Assembly: GCA_025362495.1 (NCBI GenBank)
Contig: JANYGI010000114.1
Span: 103,866 to 167,865, forward strand
DNA length: 64,000 bases
From: Byssovorax sp.
GTDB lineage: Bacteria > Myxococcota_A > Polyangia > Polyangiales > Polyangiaceae
Direction of reading: 5' to 3'
Shown here piece after piece: positions 8,339 through 18,521 of the stretch (position 1 is the first letter of the stretch; every line of letters begins with the position of its first letter). Under the pieces are notes generated by a model, which worked only from the letters and a program-made list of their open reading frames with translations, ran no database searches and was not told where the DNA came from. The translations under genes were made by a program, and so were the position numbers.

Positions 8339-9570
8339 GTCCGGTCCCGGGTGTAGATCATCGTCTCTTCTTGCGAGCGCGTCCCGGCGTGCGCCGTGGG
8401 CACGCGGAGCCGCACCGGGCCGCCACGCGACGATCGGATCTCGTCGCCCGCGCAGAGCTCGACCCGCGCCGCGAGCTGGAAATCGCCGAGGTACGGGCGC
8501 GCCGCCCCGGCCGGCGATCGCAGCACCACGAACGACTCGTCGCGCACCGCCTCGTGCTCGACGGCCCAGCCGTCGATCATCAGCTCGCCGAGCGGCGCGA
8601 CGTACGCCACGCCGGCGACCTCGACGTCGACGTTGCCGTCGGGGCGCGGGGTGATCACGCAGAGCACCTCGCCGCCGAGCTCGAGCCGGAGCCCGTCGCC
8701 CACGGCGATCGCGCCGGAGATGCGCGCGCCCGCCAGCAGCGTCCCGTTGCGCGTGTCGAGATCCTCGGCGACGAGGCCCTCGATCGGATCGCGGCGCACG
8801 CGCAGGTGCTTGCGGCTCGCGGCGCGCGAGGCGACGACGATGGTGGCGTCGCCGCGGCCGACCGTGACCTCGGCGCCGAGGGCGTAGCGCCGCGGCTCGC
8901 CGTCGATCTCGAGATCGACCACGGGGCCGCGCGTGAGGTGCGCGCGGATCGTCCGCGCGGCGTCGGCGATGCGCTCGTCGTCGCGCTTGGCGAGCATCGC
9001 GAGGGCCAGCTCGAGCGCGGCGCGGCGCTCGGCGGTGCGATCGAGATCGGCGATCTTGCGCAGCGTCAGCTCGAGATCGCGCTCGTCGCGCGTGGCCGCC
9101 TCGGTCTCGCGGAGCCGCTCTTCCAGGCGATCGATCGCCCCCGCCGAGGTGAGCGCGCGGATCTCGCCGTCGGCGTCGCCGGCGAGCGCGTAGGCGTCGG
9201 CCGCGGGCTCGAGCTCGCCGGCCTCTTCGAGCTCGCGCGCGACGGCGAGCACCTCGCTCTTCAGGAACGATCCGCCGCGCCCGCGCAGCACGTCGAACGA
9301 GACCTGCGCCTTGCGCCCGGCGGCCTTCTTCTTGATGTCCTCGCTCTGCGCCGTGTACGCCGCGAGCGCGAGCAGCGCGATGCGCTTCTCGGCGCTGCGC
9401 TCGCCGTCGGCGCGCATCAGGAGCACGCGCGCGGCCTCGTCGGGGAGCCCGGCCTCCTGGTAGAGATCGACGGCGTCAGCGAGCTCGCCCGACATTTCCT
9501 TGGCGCGCGCGGCCTTCACCTGACGGCTGGTGCGCTGGGATCTGGGCACGAATCGGTCGAAGAAGCCCAC
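8335..9570 (-). CDS. FHA domain protein with TPR-like N-terminus
   Basis: About 411 residues using the GTG at 9570 (MGFFDRFVPR), a natural-looking N-terminus; an upstream GTG at 9636 would add 22 residues. Residues 1-230 are helical repeats. The forkhead-associated domain follows, with VTVGRG, SRKHLRV and DTRNGTLL, the residues that contact phosphothreonine. A further beta-rich segment extends to the end. FHA domains bind phosphothreonine peptides, and the gene overlaps the Ser/Thr kinase gene by four bases (ATGA), so a kinase-reader pair is likely. It is divergent from pilB with a gap of about 155 bases. Confidence 0.88.
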   Translation of the reverse strand: MGFFDRFVPRSQRTSRQVKAARAKEMSGELADAVDLYQEAGLPDEAARVLLMRADGERSAEKRIALLALAAYTAQSEDIKKKAAGRKAQVSFDVLRGRGGSFLKSEVLAVARELEEAGELEPAADAYALAGDADGEIRALTSAGAIDRLEERLRETEAATRDERDLELTLRKIADLDRTAERRAALELALAMLAKRDDERIADAARTIRAHLTRGPVVDLEIDGEPRRYALGAEVTVGRGDATIVVASRAASRKHLRVRRDPIEGLVAEDLDTRNGTLLAGARISGAIAVGDGLRLELGGEVLCVITPRPDGNVDVEVAGVAYVAPLGELMIDGWAVEHEAVRDESFVVLRSPAGAARPYLGDFQLAARVELCAGDEIRSSRGGPVRLRVPTAHAGTRSQEETMIYTRDRT

Positions 9571-9726
9571 GACTCGCGGATGGTAGCGCCCTTCGCTCAC
9601 CGCGGTGGCGGAGAATGCGGATCGGCGCGTCGTCACGGAGCGCGCGCGCGCAAACCGGTGGCCGGGCAGGCGTCCTCACCCGGACGTTGACTCGAAAGCC
9701 TTCAATCACTCACCATGGAAGGCCGG

Positions 9727-11436
<1,710 letters not shown>

Positions 11437-11439
11437 CCG

Positions 11440-12588
11440 ATGAGCGACGTCGATCAGGGCGCCGGCGGCGCGCCGCCCGAGGGGCTCAAGTACAACCTCC
11501 AGCAGCTCCTCCGCGCCATGGTCGACAAGGGCGCGAGCGACATGCACATCACGGCGGGCTCGCCGCCGGTGCTGCGCATCGACGGCTCCGTCGTCCCGCT
11601 CAAGCTGGCGCCGCTGTCGAAGTCCGACGCCAAGCAGCTCTGCTACGAGATGCTCAACGACGAGCAGCGCACCACCTTCGAGAGCAAGAACGAGCTCGAC
11701 CTCTCGTTCCCGCTCCGCAACGTCTCGCGCTTCCGCGCCAACATCTACGTGCAGCGCGGCGCGGTCGCGGGCGCCTTCCGCCAGATCCCCTTCAAGATCC
11801 TGACGTTCGAAGAGCTCGGCCTTCCCCCTGTCGCCGCCGAGATCGCCAACAAGCCGCGCGGCCTCGTCCTCGTCACGGGGCCGACGGGCTCGGGCAAGAG
11901 CACCACGCTGGCGAGCATCATCGACAAGATCAACACCGAGCAGCGCCTGCACATCATGACGATCGAAGATCCGATCGAGTACCTGCACGGCCACAAGATG
12001 TGCATCGTCAACCAGCGCGAGGTCGGCGCCGACACGGCCTCGTTCAAGGACGCGCTCAAGTACGTGCTGCGCCAGGATCCCGACGTCGTGCTCATCGGCG
12101 AGATGCGCAACCTCGAGACGATAGAGGCCGCCCTGACGATCGCCGAGACGGGCCACCTCGTGTTCGCGACGCTCCACACCAACTCGGCGGTGAGCTCGAT
12201 CAACCGGATCATCGACGTGTTCCCGGCCTTCCAGCAGTCGCAGATCCGGGCGCAGCTCTCGTTCACGCTCGCCGCCGTGATGACCCAGGTGCTGCTCCCG
12301 CGCGCGAGCGGCCCCGGCCGCGCCCTCGCGATGGAAGTGATGATCCCCAACGCCGCGATCAAGAACCTGATCCGCGAGGACAAGCTCCACCAGATCTACT
12401 CGCAGATGCAGATGGGCCAGGGCGGCAGCGGGATGACGACCATGAACCAGACGCTCTACGGCCTCGTGCAGCGCCGGGCGATCACGCAGGAGGTCGCCTT
12501 CGAGACCTCGAGCGACGCCGACGAGCTCCGCGCGATGTTCGAAGGTCGCGGCGGCGTCGGCCAGCCGCCCGCTCGCCTGCCCCGCTGA
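11440..12588 (+). CDS. pilT: Type IV pilus retraction ATPase PilT
   Basis: 382 residues. It has the PilT N-terminal PAS-like domain, the Walker A motif GPTGSGKS (K153), the Asp box around IEDPIEY, the Walker B region QDPDVVLIGEMR and the PilT-specific helix motif AIKNLIRE near residue 310. PilT is a hexameric motor that depolymerises pilin and drives twitching motility. It begins three bases after the pilB stop. The N-terminal 15 residues are Gly/Ala-rich and variable. Confidence 0.97.
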   Translation: MSDVDQGAGGAPPEGLKYNLQQLLRAMVDKGASDMHITAGSPPVLRIDGSVVPLKLAPLSKSDAKQLCYEMLNDEQRTTFESKNELDLSFPLRNVSRFRANIYVQRGAVAGAFRQIPFKILTFEELGLPPVAAEIANKPRGLVLVTGPTGSGKSTTLASIIDKINTEQRLHIMTIEDPIEYLHGHKMCIVNQREVGADTASFKDALKYVLRQDPDVVLIGEMRNLETIEAALTIAETGHLVFATLHTNSAVSSINRIIDVFPAFQQSQIRAQLSFTLAAVMTQVLLPRASGPGRALAMEVMIPNAAIKNLIREDKLHQIYSQMQMGQGGSGMTTMNQTLYGLVQRRAITQEVAFETSSDADELRAMFEGRGGVGQPPARLPR

Positions 12589-12738
12589 AAATCCGCGCCC
12601 CCTCGACCACTGTTCGGCGGCCCTGCACAGGGCTGCAAATCAGTGATCGCCCGTCCGCCGCGAACGACTTCGCGCCCCGTCATGCCCGGGAAAAATCAAG
12701 CGAAACCGCCCATCTGTGCAGGCACCACGGCTACTTTT

Positions 12739-12767
12739 TTGACATCTCACCAGCTGTTCAGTAAGGT
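12739..12767 (+). promoter_or_regulatory. lexA promoter with a LexA-box-like operator between -35 and -10
   Basis: TTGACA (12739-12744) and TAAGGT (12762-12767) are 17 bases apart. Between and overlapping them lies CTCACCAGCTGTTCAG (12746-12761), whose right half GTTCAG matches the conserved half of the Myxococcus-type LexA box as I recall it. The predicted transcript start (about 12774) is two bases before the GTG start codon, so the mRNA would be almost leaderless. The recalled consensus is established knowledge; the site call is inference. Confidence 0.55.
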
Positions 12768-12775
12768 GCCAAGCC

Positions 12776-13432
12776 GTGCAAGGCCTCACCGATCGTCAGC
12801 AGCAGGTCCTTCATTACATTCGTCAGTCGATTCACGAGCGCGGGTACCCTCCCACGCTGCGTGAAATCGGGGCCCACATGGGCATCCGGTCGACGAATGG
12901 GGTGAACGACCATCTTCGCGCCCTCGAGCGCAAGGGCTACCTCACCCGGGAGGACATGAAGAGTCGCGCGCTGCGGCCGGTCGATCTCCAGGCCGAGCTC
13001 CCGCTGAGCACGCTCGAGGCGAAGGCCGAGAACGACGACGACATCCTCAGCATCCCCGTCGTCGGGCGCATCGCCGCCGGCCTGCCGATCCTCGCCGAGG
13101 AGCACATCCTCGACACCGTCCGCATCGAGCGGAGCATGGTGCGCGGCGGGCGCGACGTGTTCGGCCTGCGCGTCAACGGCGACTCGATGATCGAGGCCGG
13201 CATCTTCAACGGCGACTACATCTTCGTGCGCAAGCAGCTCGCAGCGCAGCGCGGCGACATCGTCGTGGCCCTGATCGGCGACGAGGCGACGGTCAAGTAC
13301 TATTACCCCGAGAAGGACTACATCGCCTTCAAGCCGGCCAACCAGCACATGGCCCCGATCCTCGTCCGCGCGACGGATTTCCGACCGACGATGCTCCTCG
13401 GCGTCGTCGTCGGCGTCTACCGCAAGCTTTAG
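12776..13432 (+). CDS. lexA: SOS repressor LexA
   Basis: 218 residues with a GTG start. The N-terminal winged helix (residues 1-70) begins LTDRQQQVL and has [10 protein letters not shown] and the recognition segment STNGVNDH. The self-cleavage site is A101-G102 in RIAAGLP, and the S24-type catalytic pair is S137 (GDSM) and K174 (ATVKYY). LexA represses DNA-repair genes and cleaves itself when RecA is active. There is no Shine-Dalgarno sequence, in keeping with the nearly leaderless promoter. It lies 187 bases after pilT and is probably transcribed separately. Confidence 0.96.
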   Translation: MQGLTDRQQQVLHYIRQSIHERGYPPTLREIGAHMGIRSTNGVNDHLRALERKGYLTREDMKSRALRPVDLQAELPLSTLEAKAENDDDILSIPVVGRIAAGLPILAEEHILDTVRIERSMVRGGRDVFGLRVNGDSMIEAGIFNGDYIFVRKQLAAQRGDIVVALIGDEATVKYYYPEKDYIAFKPANQHMAPILVRATDFRPTMLLGVVVGVYRKL

Positions 13433-13744
13433 TCTCGATGGGGCCGCAAGCGGCCCCAAACCCCGCGCTCGCTTCGCTCGCTTTTTGTCGACTGGAAGCG
13501 CGGCGCTACGAAACAGATCACCCCCTCGCGCTCCGAGACTAACTCCGCTCCGGGGCTAACTCCGATGTGGCTGGCGTCGACCGACGCCGGCCCCGCGCCC
13601 GGCTCGACGAAAAGCACCCGGCTCCAGTTGACGTGTTGATGCGGCACTTGGTAGCGTCCGATCGCACCGTTCGGGGACGTTTCCCGCGGCTCGCGCAGAA
13701 AGAACGCGATCGTGACGACCAACGAGCGGACTTCCAGGGCTGAA
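13433..13744. other. Intergenic gap with one palindrome
   Basis: About 310 bases after lexA. It starts with a GC-rich hairpin (13440-13457) belonging to a dispersed repeat; the rest holds no gene or clear promoter that I can support. Confidence 0.4.
13436..13461 (+). repeat. Dispersed GGGGCCGC palindrome, copy 1
   Basis: CGATGGGGCCGCAAGCGGCC with its extension CCAAAC forms an 8-bp stem around AA, four bases after the lexA stop codon. A copy differing at one position lies inverted at 23071-23096. It may fold as an mRNA 3' end structure. Confidence 0.65.
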
Positions 13745-14074
13745 ATGAACACCATGTCCCGCGCCTCGCACGCACCGCGCTGGCTGCTCGCCGTGGCGAG
13801 CGTGATCGCGCTCGGCGCGACGGGCTGCGGCGGCTTCTTCTACGGGCTCGAGGCCAGCGCGGCGGCGTCGCGGCTCGAGCAGGCGCAGGCGCTCGGCGCC
13901 GAGAAGTACGCGCCGTACGAGTATTACTACGCGTACGAGCACCTCTGGAAGGCGATGGAAGAGGCGTCCTCGGCCGACTACGGCGACGCTCTCGACTTCG
14001 CAGACGCGGCCGAGAAATCGGCCGACAAAGCCATCCTGCTCTCCAAGCAGGCGCACGAGGGCGCGGGTCGATGA
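13745..14074 (+). CDS. Small envelope lipoprotein, DUF4398-like
   Basis: 109 residues from the ATG at 13745 (a second in-frame ATG at 13754 is possible; the frame is open upstream to 13712). The signal ends in LGATGC (lipobox). The mature part is an amphipathic helical region, AAASRLEQAQALGAEKY followed by YYYAYEHL and later ADAAEKSADKA, the pattern of DUF4398 proteins found beside OmpA-like lipoproteins. The stop overlaps the start of the downstream OmpA gene by four bases (ATGA), so the two products probably work together at the outer membrane-peptidoglycan interface. Confidence 0.78.
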   Translation: MNTMSRASHAPRWLLAVASVIALGATGCGGFFYGLEASAAASRLEQAQALGAEKYAPYEYYYAYEHLWKAMEEASSADYGDALDFADAAEKSADKAILLSKQAHEGAGR

Positions 14075-15228
14075 ATAGAGCTCCGTGGCTGCGTGGGCGA
14101 TCGACGTCCCGCGCTCAGCGCCTCGTCGTGGCGATCACCTCGACGATCTTCCTCGCGTCGTGCTCGCAGGTCTCGACGATGCGCGGCAGCATCGAGGGGC
14201 TCACCAAGGTGGCCGATCAAGCGGAGCGCAACGGCGCGATCCGCTGCGCGCCGCGCGAGCTCGCCCTCGCGAAATCGCACCTCGAGTTCGCCACGGTCGA
14301 GCTCGATCAAGGCTTCTGGACGCGCGCGAAGGAGCACCTCGACATCGCCGAGGCCAACGCGCACGCGGCCTACGATCTCTCGCCGCCCCAGAAGTGCGCC
14401 GAGCGCGGCTTCGTGGAGGACGCACCGCCGCCGAAGCCCGGCGACAAGGACGGCGACGGCTACCTCGATCCCGACGACAAGTGCCCGGACGAGCCCGAGA
14501 ATTACAACGGCTACCAGGACGACGACGGCTGCCCCGACGATCCCGACACCGACGGCGACGGGATCCCCGACTCGAAGGACCAGTGCGTCCTCGCGCCGGA
14601 GGACAAGGACGGCTACCTCGACGACGACGGCTGCCCCGATCCCGACAACGATCTCGACACGGTGCCCGACACGGCAGACAAGGACGCGACCGGCAAGACG
14701 TGCATGAACGATCCGGAAGATCCTGACGGCTTCGAAGACGCCGACGGCTGCCCCGAGCTCGACAATGACAAGGACGGCGTCGTCGATCTCGAGGATCAGT
14801 GCCCGGCCGAGCCCGGCCCGCCCGGCGGCGACAAGCCCGGCTGCCCGAAGAAGCCTTCGCTCGTGATCGTCACCGCGAAGGAGATCAAGATCACGCAGCA
14901 GATCCACTTCGAGTTCGACAAGGACAAGATCCGCTCGGAGAGCTTCCCGGTCCTCGACGCCGTCGCCGACGTGCTCAAGACGAACCCGAACATCAAGATC
15001 GACGTCCAGGGGCACACCGACAACAAGGGCGGCGCCGAGTACAACAAGAAGCTCTCTGATCGCCGCGCGGCCTCGGTCAAGAAGTACCTCGTCGGCAAGG
15101 GCGTCGAGGCATCGCGCCTCGTCTCGCACGGCTACGGCGCCGAGCAACCGGTCGTGCCCAACACGACGGATCAGAACCGCGCGCTCAATCGCCGCGTTCA
15201 ATTTGTCCGAACCGAGACCGCCCCGTAA
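14071..15228 (+). CDS. OmpA-family lipoprotein with DUF4398-like domain and TSP3 calcium repeats
   Basis: 385 residues. The signal ends in IFLASC (lipobox, Cys about residue 31). Residues about 40-110 are helical and resemble the upstream small lipoprotein. Residues about 125-265 are acidic thrombospondin type-3 repeats (DKDGDGYLD, DTDGDGIPD, DNDKDGVVD) that bind calcium. The C-terminal OmpA domain (about 275-383) has FEFDKDKI, VQGHTDNKGG and the peptidoglycan-binding D/R pair in LSDRRAASV. It would tether the outer membrane to the cell wall. It is translationally coupled to the preceding gene. A second OmpA/TSP3 protein is encoded at 36296. Confidence 0.92.
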   Translation: MNRAPWLRGRSTSRAQRLVVAITSTIFLASCSQVSTMRGSIEGLTKVADQAERNGAIRCAPRELALAKSHLEFATVELDQGFWTRAKEHLDIAEANAHAAYDLSPPQKCAERGFVEDAPPPKPGDKDGDGYLDPDDKCPDEPENYNGYQDDDGCPDDPDTDGDGIPDSKDQCVLAPEDKDGYLDDDGCPDPDNDLDTVPDTADKDATGKTCMNDPEDPDGFEDADGCPELDNDKDGVVDLEDQCPAEPGPPGGDKPGCPKKPSLVIVTAKEIKITQQIHFEFDKDKIRSESFPVLDAVADVLKTNPNIKIDVQGHTDNKGGAEYNKKLSDRRAASVKKYLVGKGVEASRLVSHGYGAEQPVVPNTTDQNRALNRRVQFVRTETAP

Positions 15229-15385
15229 GCTCCGACCGGCGACGCCGAGTTTCTGGTGAGGGAGCCGAAGTCAGGCCCCGCGACGCCCACGTACGTCCAG
15301 GTCCTGCTAGCCGGCACTTGACGCCAGAGCGCGACCACCGCTTTGTTCGCATGCCGTATTTCTTTGTCCGTGGAGGTTTGACACC

Positions 15386-17137
15386 GTGCACTTCCGTCCG
15401 TTTCGGTCGCTTTCTGCTGCCGCCGTGTCGTCGTTCTTGCTCCTCGGCCTGGTCTCCTCAGCGAGCGCCGCGGGCGAAAAGGACAAGGAGGCGCTCAAGC
15501 TCCACGACCAGGCGATCAACGAGGACTACCTCAACGCGGACTTCCCCAAGGCCACCGGGAAGCTCAAGGACGCGCTGAAGAAGTGCGGCACCGACGGCTG
15601 CTCGCCGGCCGTGGTCGCCAAGATCCATGTCTCGCTCGGCACCATCTACGGCGCCGGCATGAGCAAGCTCGATCAGGCCAAGGACGAGTTCATCCTTGGT
15701 TTGAAGGCTGATCCGACGGTCACCGTCGACACGTCGCTCACCAACCCCGACCTCGACAAGGTCTTCGCCGACGCGAAGAAGTCGGCGGGCGGCAGCGGCG
15801 CGGCGGGCGCGGGCGGCGCGGGCACGGGCCCGAAGAAGCCGCCGCCGGCCGACGGCGACGCGGGCACGCACAAGGCGCCCCCCGAGCAAGCGGTGAACAC
15901 CCCGGTCCCGATCTACATGGAGCCGTCGGACGAGCAGCCGACGTCGAAGGTCACCCTTCGCTACAAGCCCTTCGGCTCGAAGACGTACAAGTCGGTCGAG
16001 CTCAAGAAGATGGGCAAGGGCTTCGGCGGGGAGATCCCGTGCGAAGACGTCACCACCACCGGCGACATCAAGTACTTCTTCGCGCTGACCGACGAGAGCG
16101 GCGAGGCCGCCGGCACCCTCGGCACCACGAAGGATCCGTACAAGGTCACGATCAAGAGCGAGATTGAAGGCGAAGCGCCGACGCTCCCCGGGCAGAAGGC
16201 CCCCGATCAGTGCAAGGAGAAGGTCGACTGTCCGCCGGGCCTCCCGGGCTGCCCTGCAGCTGGCGGCGCCGGCGGCGACAACGTCAAGCGCGGCGACAAG
16301 GGCTGGGGCGCGAGCTGCGAAGAGACGCAACAGTGCTCGGCGGGCCTAGTCTGTCTCAACGGCGCCTGCGAAGAAGGCAAGGACGACGGCTCGTCGAAGG
16401 ACAAGGCATCCAAGGGCGCGAAGCGCAACCTGGTCAGCCTCGGCGTGCAGCTCGACTGGCTCATGGTCGGCAGCCAGTCCGACGTGTGCTCCCCCGCGGC
16501 GGCCGGCTCGTACGCGTGCTTCATCTCGGGCACCACGACGCAGTTCGACGGCGTCATCGCCAACAAGGGCGGCACCAACGGCGTCGTCGGCGGCGGCAGC
16601 TTCGCCGACGTCCGCGTGCTCGCCGGCTACGATCGCCAGCTCTTCGCGAGCGTCCCGCTCACGCTCGGCGTGCGCCTCGGCTGGGCCTTCGGCGGCTCGC
16701 CCAAGCCTGACAACGTCGCGGCCGACGGCTTCCTGAAGGTCCACCACGCCACGCCCGCGAACGCGTTCCTCGGCTTCCACGGCGAGGTTCGCGCGGAGTA
16801 CCACTTCCTCGGCTTCTTCGAGAAGAGCAAGCTCCGCCCGTACGCCTTCGTCGGCGGCGGCCTCGCGCAGGTGAACGCCGCGGTACCGATCAAGGTCTGC
16901 GACACGGACGCGGGCGCCGCCGGCACCTCGTGCGGCATCAAGAGCAAGCCCACCGCGAAGCTCGTCGACGTCGACGCGTACCAGATCACCGGCCTCAACT
17001 TCATCGGGTTCGGCGGCGGCGCGACCTACGGCCTCACGGCGAACTTCGGCATCCAGGCCGAGCTGAAGATGATGATCATGGTGCCGACGTCGGGCTTCGT
17101 CTTCGCCCCGACTTTCGGCCCGGTCGTGGGTTTCTAG
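15386..17137 (+). CDS. Secreted protein with TPR-like N-terminus, Cys-rich linker and barrel-like C-terminus
   Basis: 583 residues with a GTG start preceded by GGAGG at 15372-15376. An N-terminal signal peptide ends near SASAAG. Residues about 30-130 form TPR-like helices; a Gly/Pro linker follows, then a beta domain (about 165-255). A Cys-rich segment (CKEKVDCPPGLPGC, CEETQQCSAGLVC) precedes the last about 230 residues, which have alternating hydrophobic strands and end in VVGF, as outer-membrane barrels do. The protein is therefore probably in the outer membrane with a periplasmic N-terminal part. No enzymatic motif is seen. Confidence 0.8.
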   Translation: MHFRPFRSLSAAAVSSFLLLGLVSSASAAGEKDKEALKLHDQAINEDYLNADFPKATGKLKDALKKCGTDGCSPAVVAKIHVSLGTIYGAGMSKLDQAKDEFILGLKADPTVTVDTSLTNPDLDKVFADAKKSAGGSGAAGAGGAGTGPKKPPPADGDAGTHKAPPEQAVNTPVPIYMEPSDEQPTSKVTLRYKPFGSKTYKSVELKKMGKGFGGEIPCEDVTTTGDIKYFFALTDESGEAAGTLGTTKDPYKVTIKSEIEGEAPTLPGQKAPDQCKEKVDCPPGLPGCPAAGGAGGDNVKRGDKGWGASCEETQQCSAGLVCLNGACEEGKDDGSSKDKASKGAKRNLVSLGVQLDWLMVGSQSDVCSPAAAGSYACFISGTTTQFDGVIANKGGTNGVVGGGSFADVRVLAGYDRQLFASVPLTLGVRLGWAFGGSPKPDNVAADGFLKVHHATPANAFLGFHGEVRAEYHFLGFFEKSKLRPYAFVGGGLAQVNAAVPIKVCDTDAGAAGTSCGIKSKPTAKLVDVDAYQITGLNFIGFGGGATYGLTANFGIQAELKMMIMVPTSGFVFAPTFGPVVGF

Positions 17138-17266
17138 CTCCACGCGGCGTGGCTCGAGCGGCGGCGCATCCAGCGCCGTCACCTCGAGTCACATTCCAGC
17201 ACGGCGCGGCGAGGGAGCGACCTCGGCCGCGCCTTGCCATGTGCGCGTTCGTGGTAGAACGTCGGG

Positions 17267-17881
17267 GTGGACTACCCCCAATTCCAGGTCGCTGCGGTCG
17301 AGCTCGCGAGCGAGGGGACACCGTTGACGGTGGCCAACATCGTCGTCGGCTTGCGGATCGGGGTGTCCGAGGCCGAGCGTCACCTCGAGCGCATGAAGCG
17401 CGAAGGCCACCTCGACGCGGACCGCGACGACGGCGTGATCGTGTACCGCGTCCGCGGCCTCACGCCGAAGCGTCGCGGCGACTCGCTCACAGGCGCGCTC
17501 CGCAAGGCCGCCGTGGGCGCGATGGTGCAGCAGAAGCTGGGCGCGCTCGGCCTCCCCGGCGCCTCCGCGACGGGGCTCGCGCAGCCGCGCAAGATCGCGA
17601 CGGGCGCCCTGATCGGCGCCGTCGTCCCCGGCCTCGGCCTCGCGTACTCCGCGCCGTGGAAGGTCGTCGCGCTCGCGACCGTCGTCGTCGTCGTCGGCTT
17701 CAAGGTCCTGGCGTTCTTCTCGCTGATGTTCGCCGTCCCGTTCCTGGTCGCAGCCGCGGCGCTCTCCGGCATCCTCGGCGCGCTCTACACGTGGCAGTAC
17801 AACCAGGCCGGCCACCGCGTCTCGCTCAGCACCGATCCCGAAATCAAGAAGCGCCTCCCCGGCCGCTTGAAAGATCTCTGA
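17267..17881 (+). CDS. Winged-helix-like N-terminal domain fused to two membrane segments, unknown function
   Basis: 204 residues with a GTG start. Residues 1-70 look like a small winged helix (YPQFQVAAVELASEG, SEAERHLERMKREGHLD, then a VIVYRVRGL wing). A linker leads to two strongly hydrophobic segments at about 115-165 (ATGALIGAVVPGLGLAY, then KVLAFFSLMFAVPFLVAA), and a basic tail ends the protein. A membrane-tethered DNA- or nucleotide-sensing role is possible but not shown. It is convergent with the PilZ gene downstream. Confidence 0.72.
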   Translation: MDYPQFQVAAVELASEGTPLTVANIVVGLRIGVSEAERHLERMKREGHLDADRDDGVIVYRVRGLTPKRRGDSLTGALRKAAVGAMVQQKLGALGLPGASATGLAQPRKIATGALIGAVVPGLGLAYSAPWKVVALATVVVVVGFKVLAFFSLMFAVPFLVAAAALSGILGALYTWQYNQAGHRVSLSTDPEIKKRLPGRLKDL

Positions 17882-17888
17882 ATCGCGC

Positions 17889-18290
17889 CTAGGCGTCGTA
17901 ACCGTGCGCGCCGAGCAGTTGAAATAACGCGTAGAGCGCGCTCGGCTCGCGGTGCTCGAAGCGGACGCCGGCGCGCGTGGCGCGACCCGGGCCACTGCGG
18001 CGGATCCAGGCGATTTTCCCGGCTAGAACGAGCGGATCCCACAGCGACGGGGCGAGCACTTCGAGCGTCACCGACGCCTCGCGCTCGAGCGTCACGGGGC
18101 CAGGGCGCGCGGCCCGGCCAGGCTCGCGCGCCGCGGCCGCGCCGAGCTCGGGGAGCTCGATGCAGACGCCGCCGAGGCCGAGATCGCGGATGCGCACGTC
18201 CTGTCGGGTGAGGCCCGCGGGAGAACGGAGGACGGCTCCGAGCTCGACGCGACGCCGAGCATGCGCACGGAAGTGATCGCGGGCGGCCAT
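17889..18290 (-). CDS. PilZ domain protein with an altered c-di-GMP motif
   Basis: 133 residues made of one PilZ domain. The N-terminal RxxxR motif is R8-AHA-R12. The second motif, normally (D/N)xSxxG, reads D36-L-G38-L-G-G41, so the conserved Ser is Gly. PilZ domains bind c-di-GMP; this substitution may weaken binding. The rest (VTLEREASVTLEV, LAGKIAWIRRSG, AGVRF) follows the PilZ beta-barrel. It is convergent with the preceding gene and divergent from nothing obvious; the true PilZ gene at 18522 lies about 230 bases away on the opposite strand. Confidence 0.72.
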   Translation of the reverse strand: MAARDHFRAHARRRVELGAVLRSPAGLTRQDVRIRDLGLGGVCIELPELGAAAAREPGRAARPGPVTLEREASVTLEVLAPSLWDPLVLAGKIAWIRRSGPGRATRAGVRFEHREPSALYALFQLLGAHGYDA

Positions 18291-18521
18291 TCGAGGGCGG
18301 CGACCTTACCACGGCCGCTACGCCCCTGGCGTGGGCTCACGGAGTCGGGACGCAGCTCACGTTCACCGGCGCGCTGATCACCGATGAAATCCGCGGCGGG
18401 CCGAGAAAGACGACAGCGCGACCATCATTTTTGAGTTTCGCCCCCGACCGAAGGTAACATGCCGTGCTGCGTCTGCGCGCGACGTCGGCAGTCTCGCCGA
18501 TACAGCCCGGAGTTCACCCTG

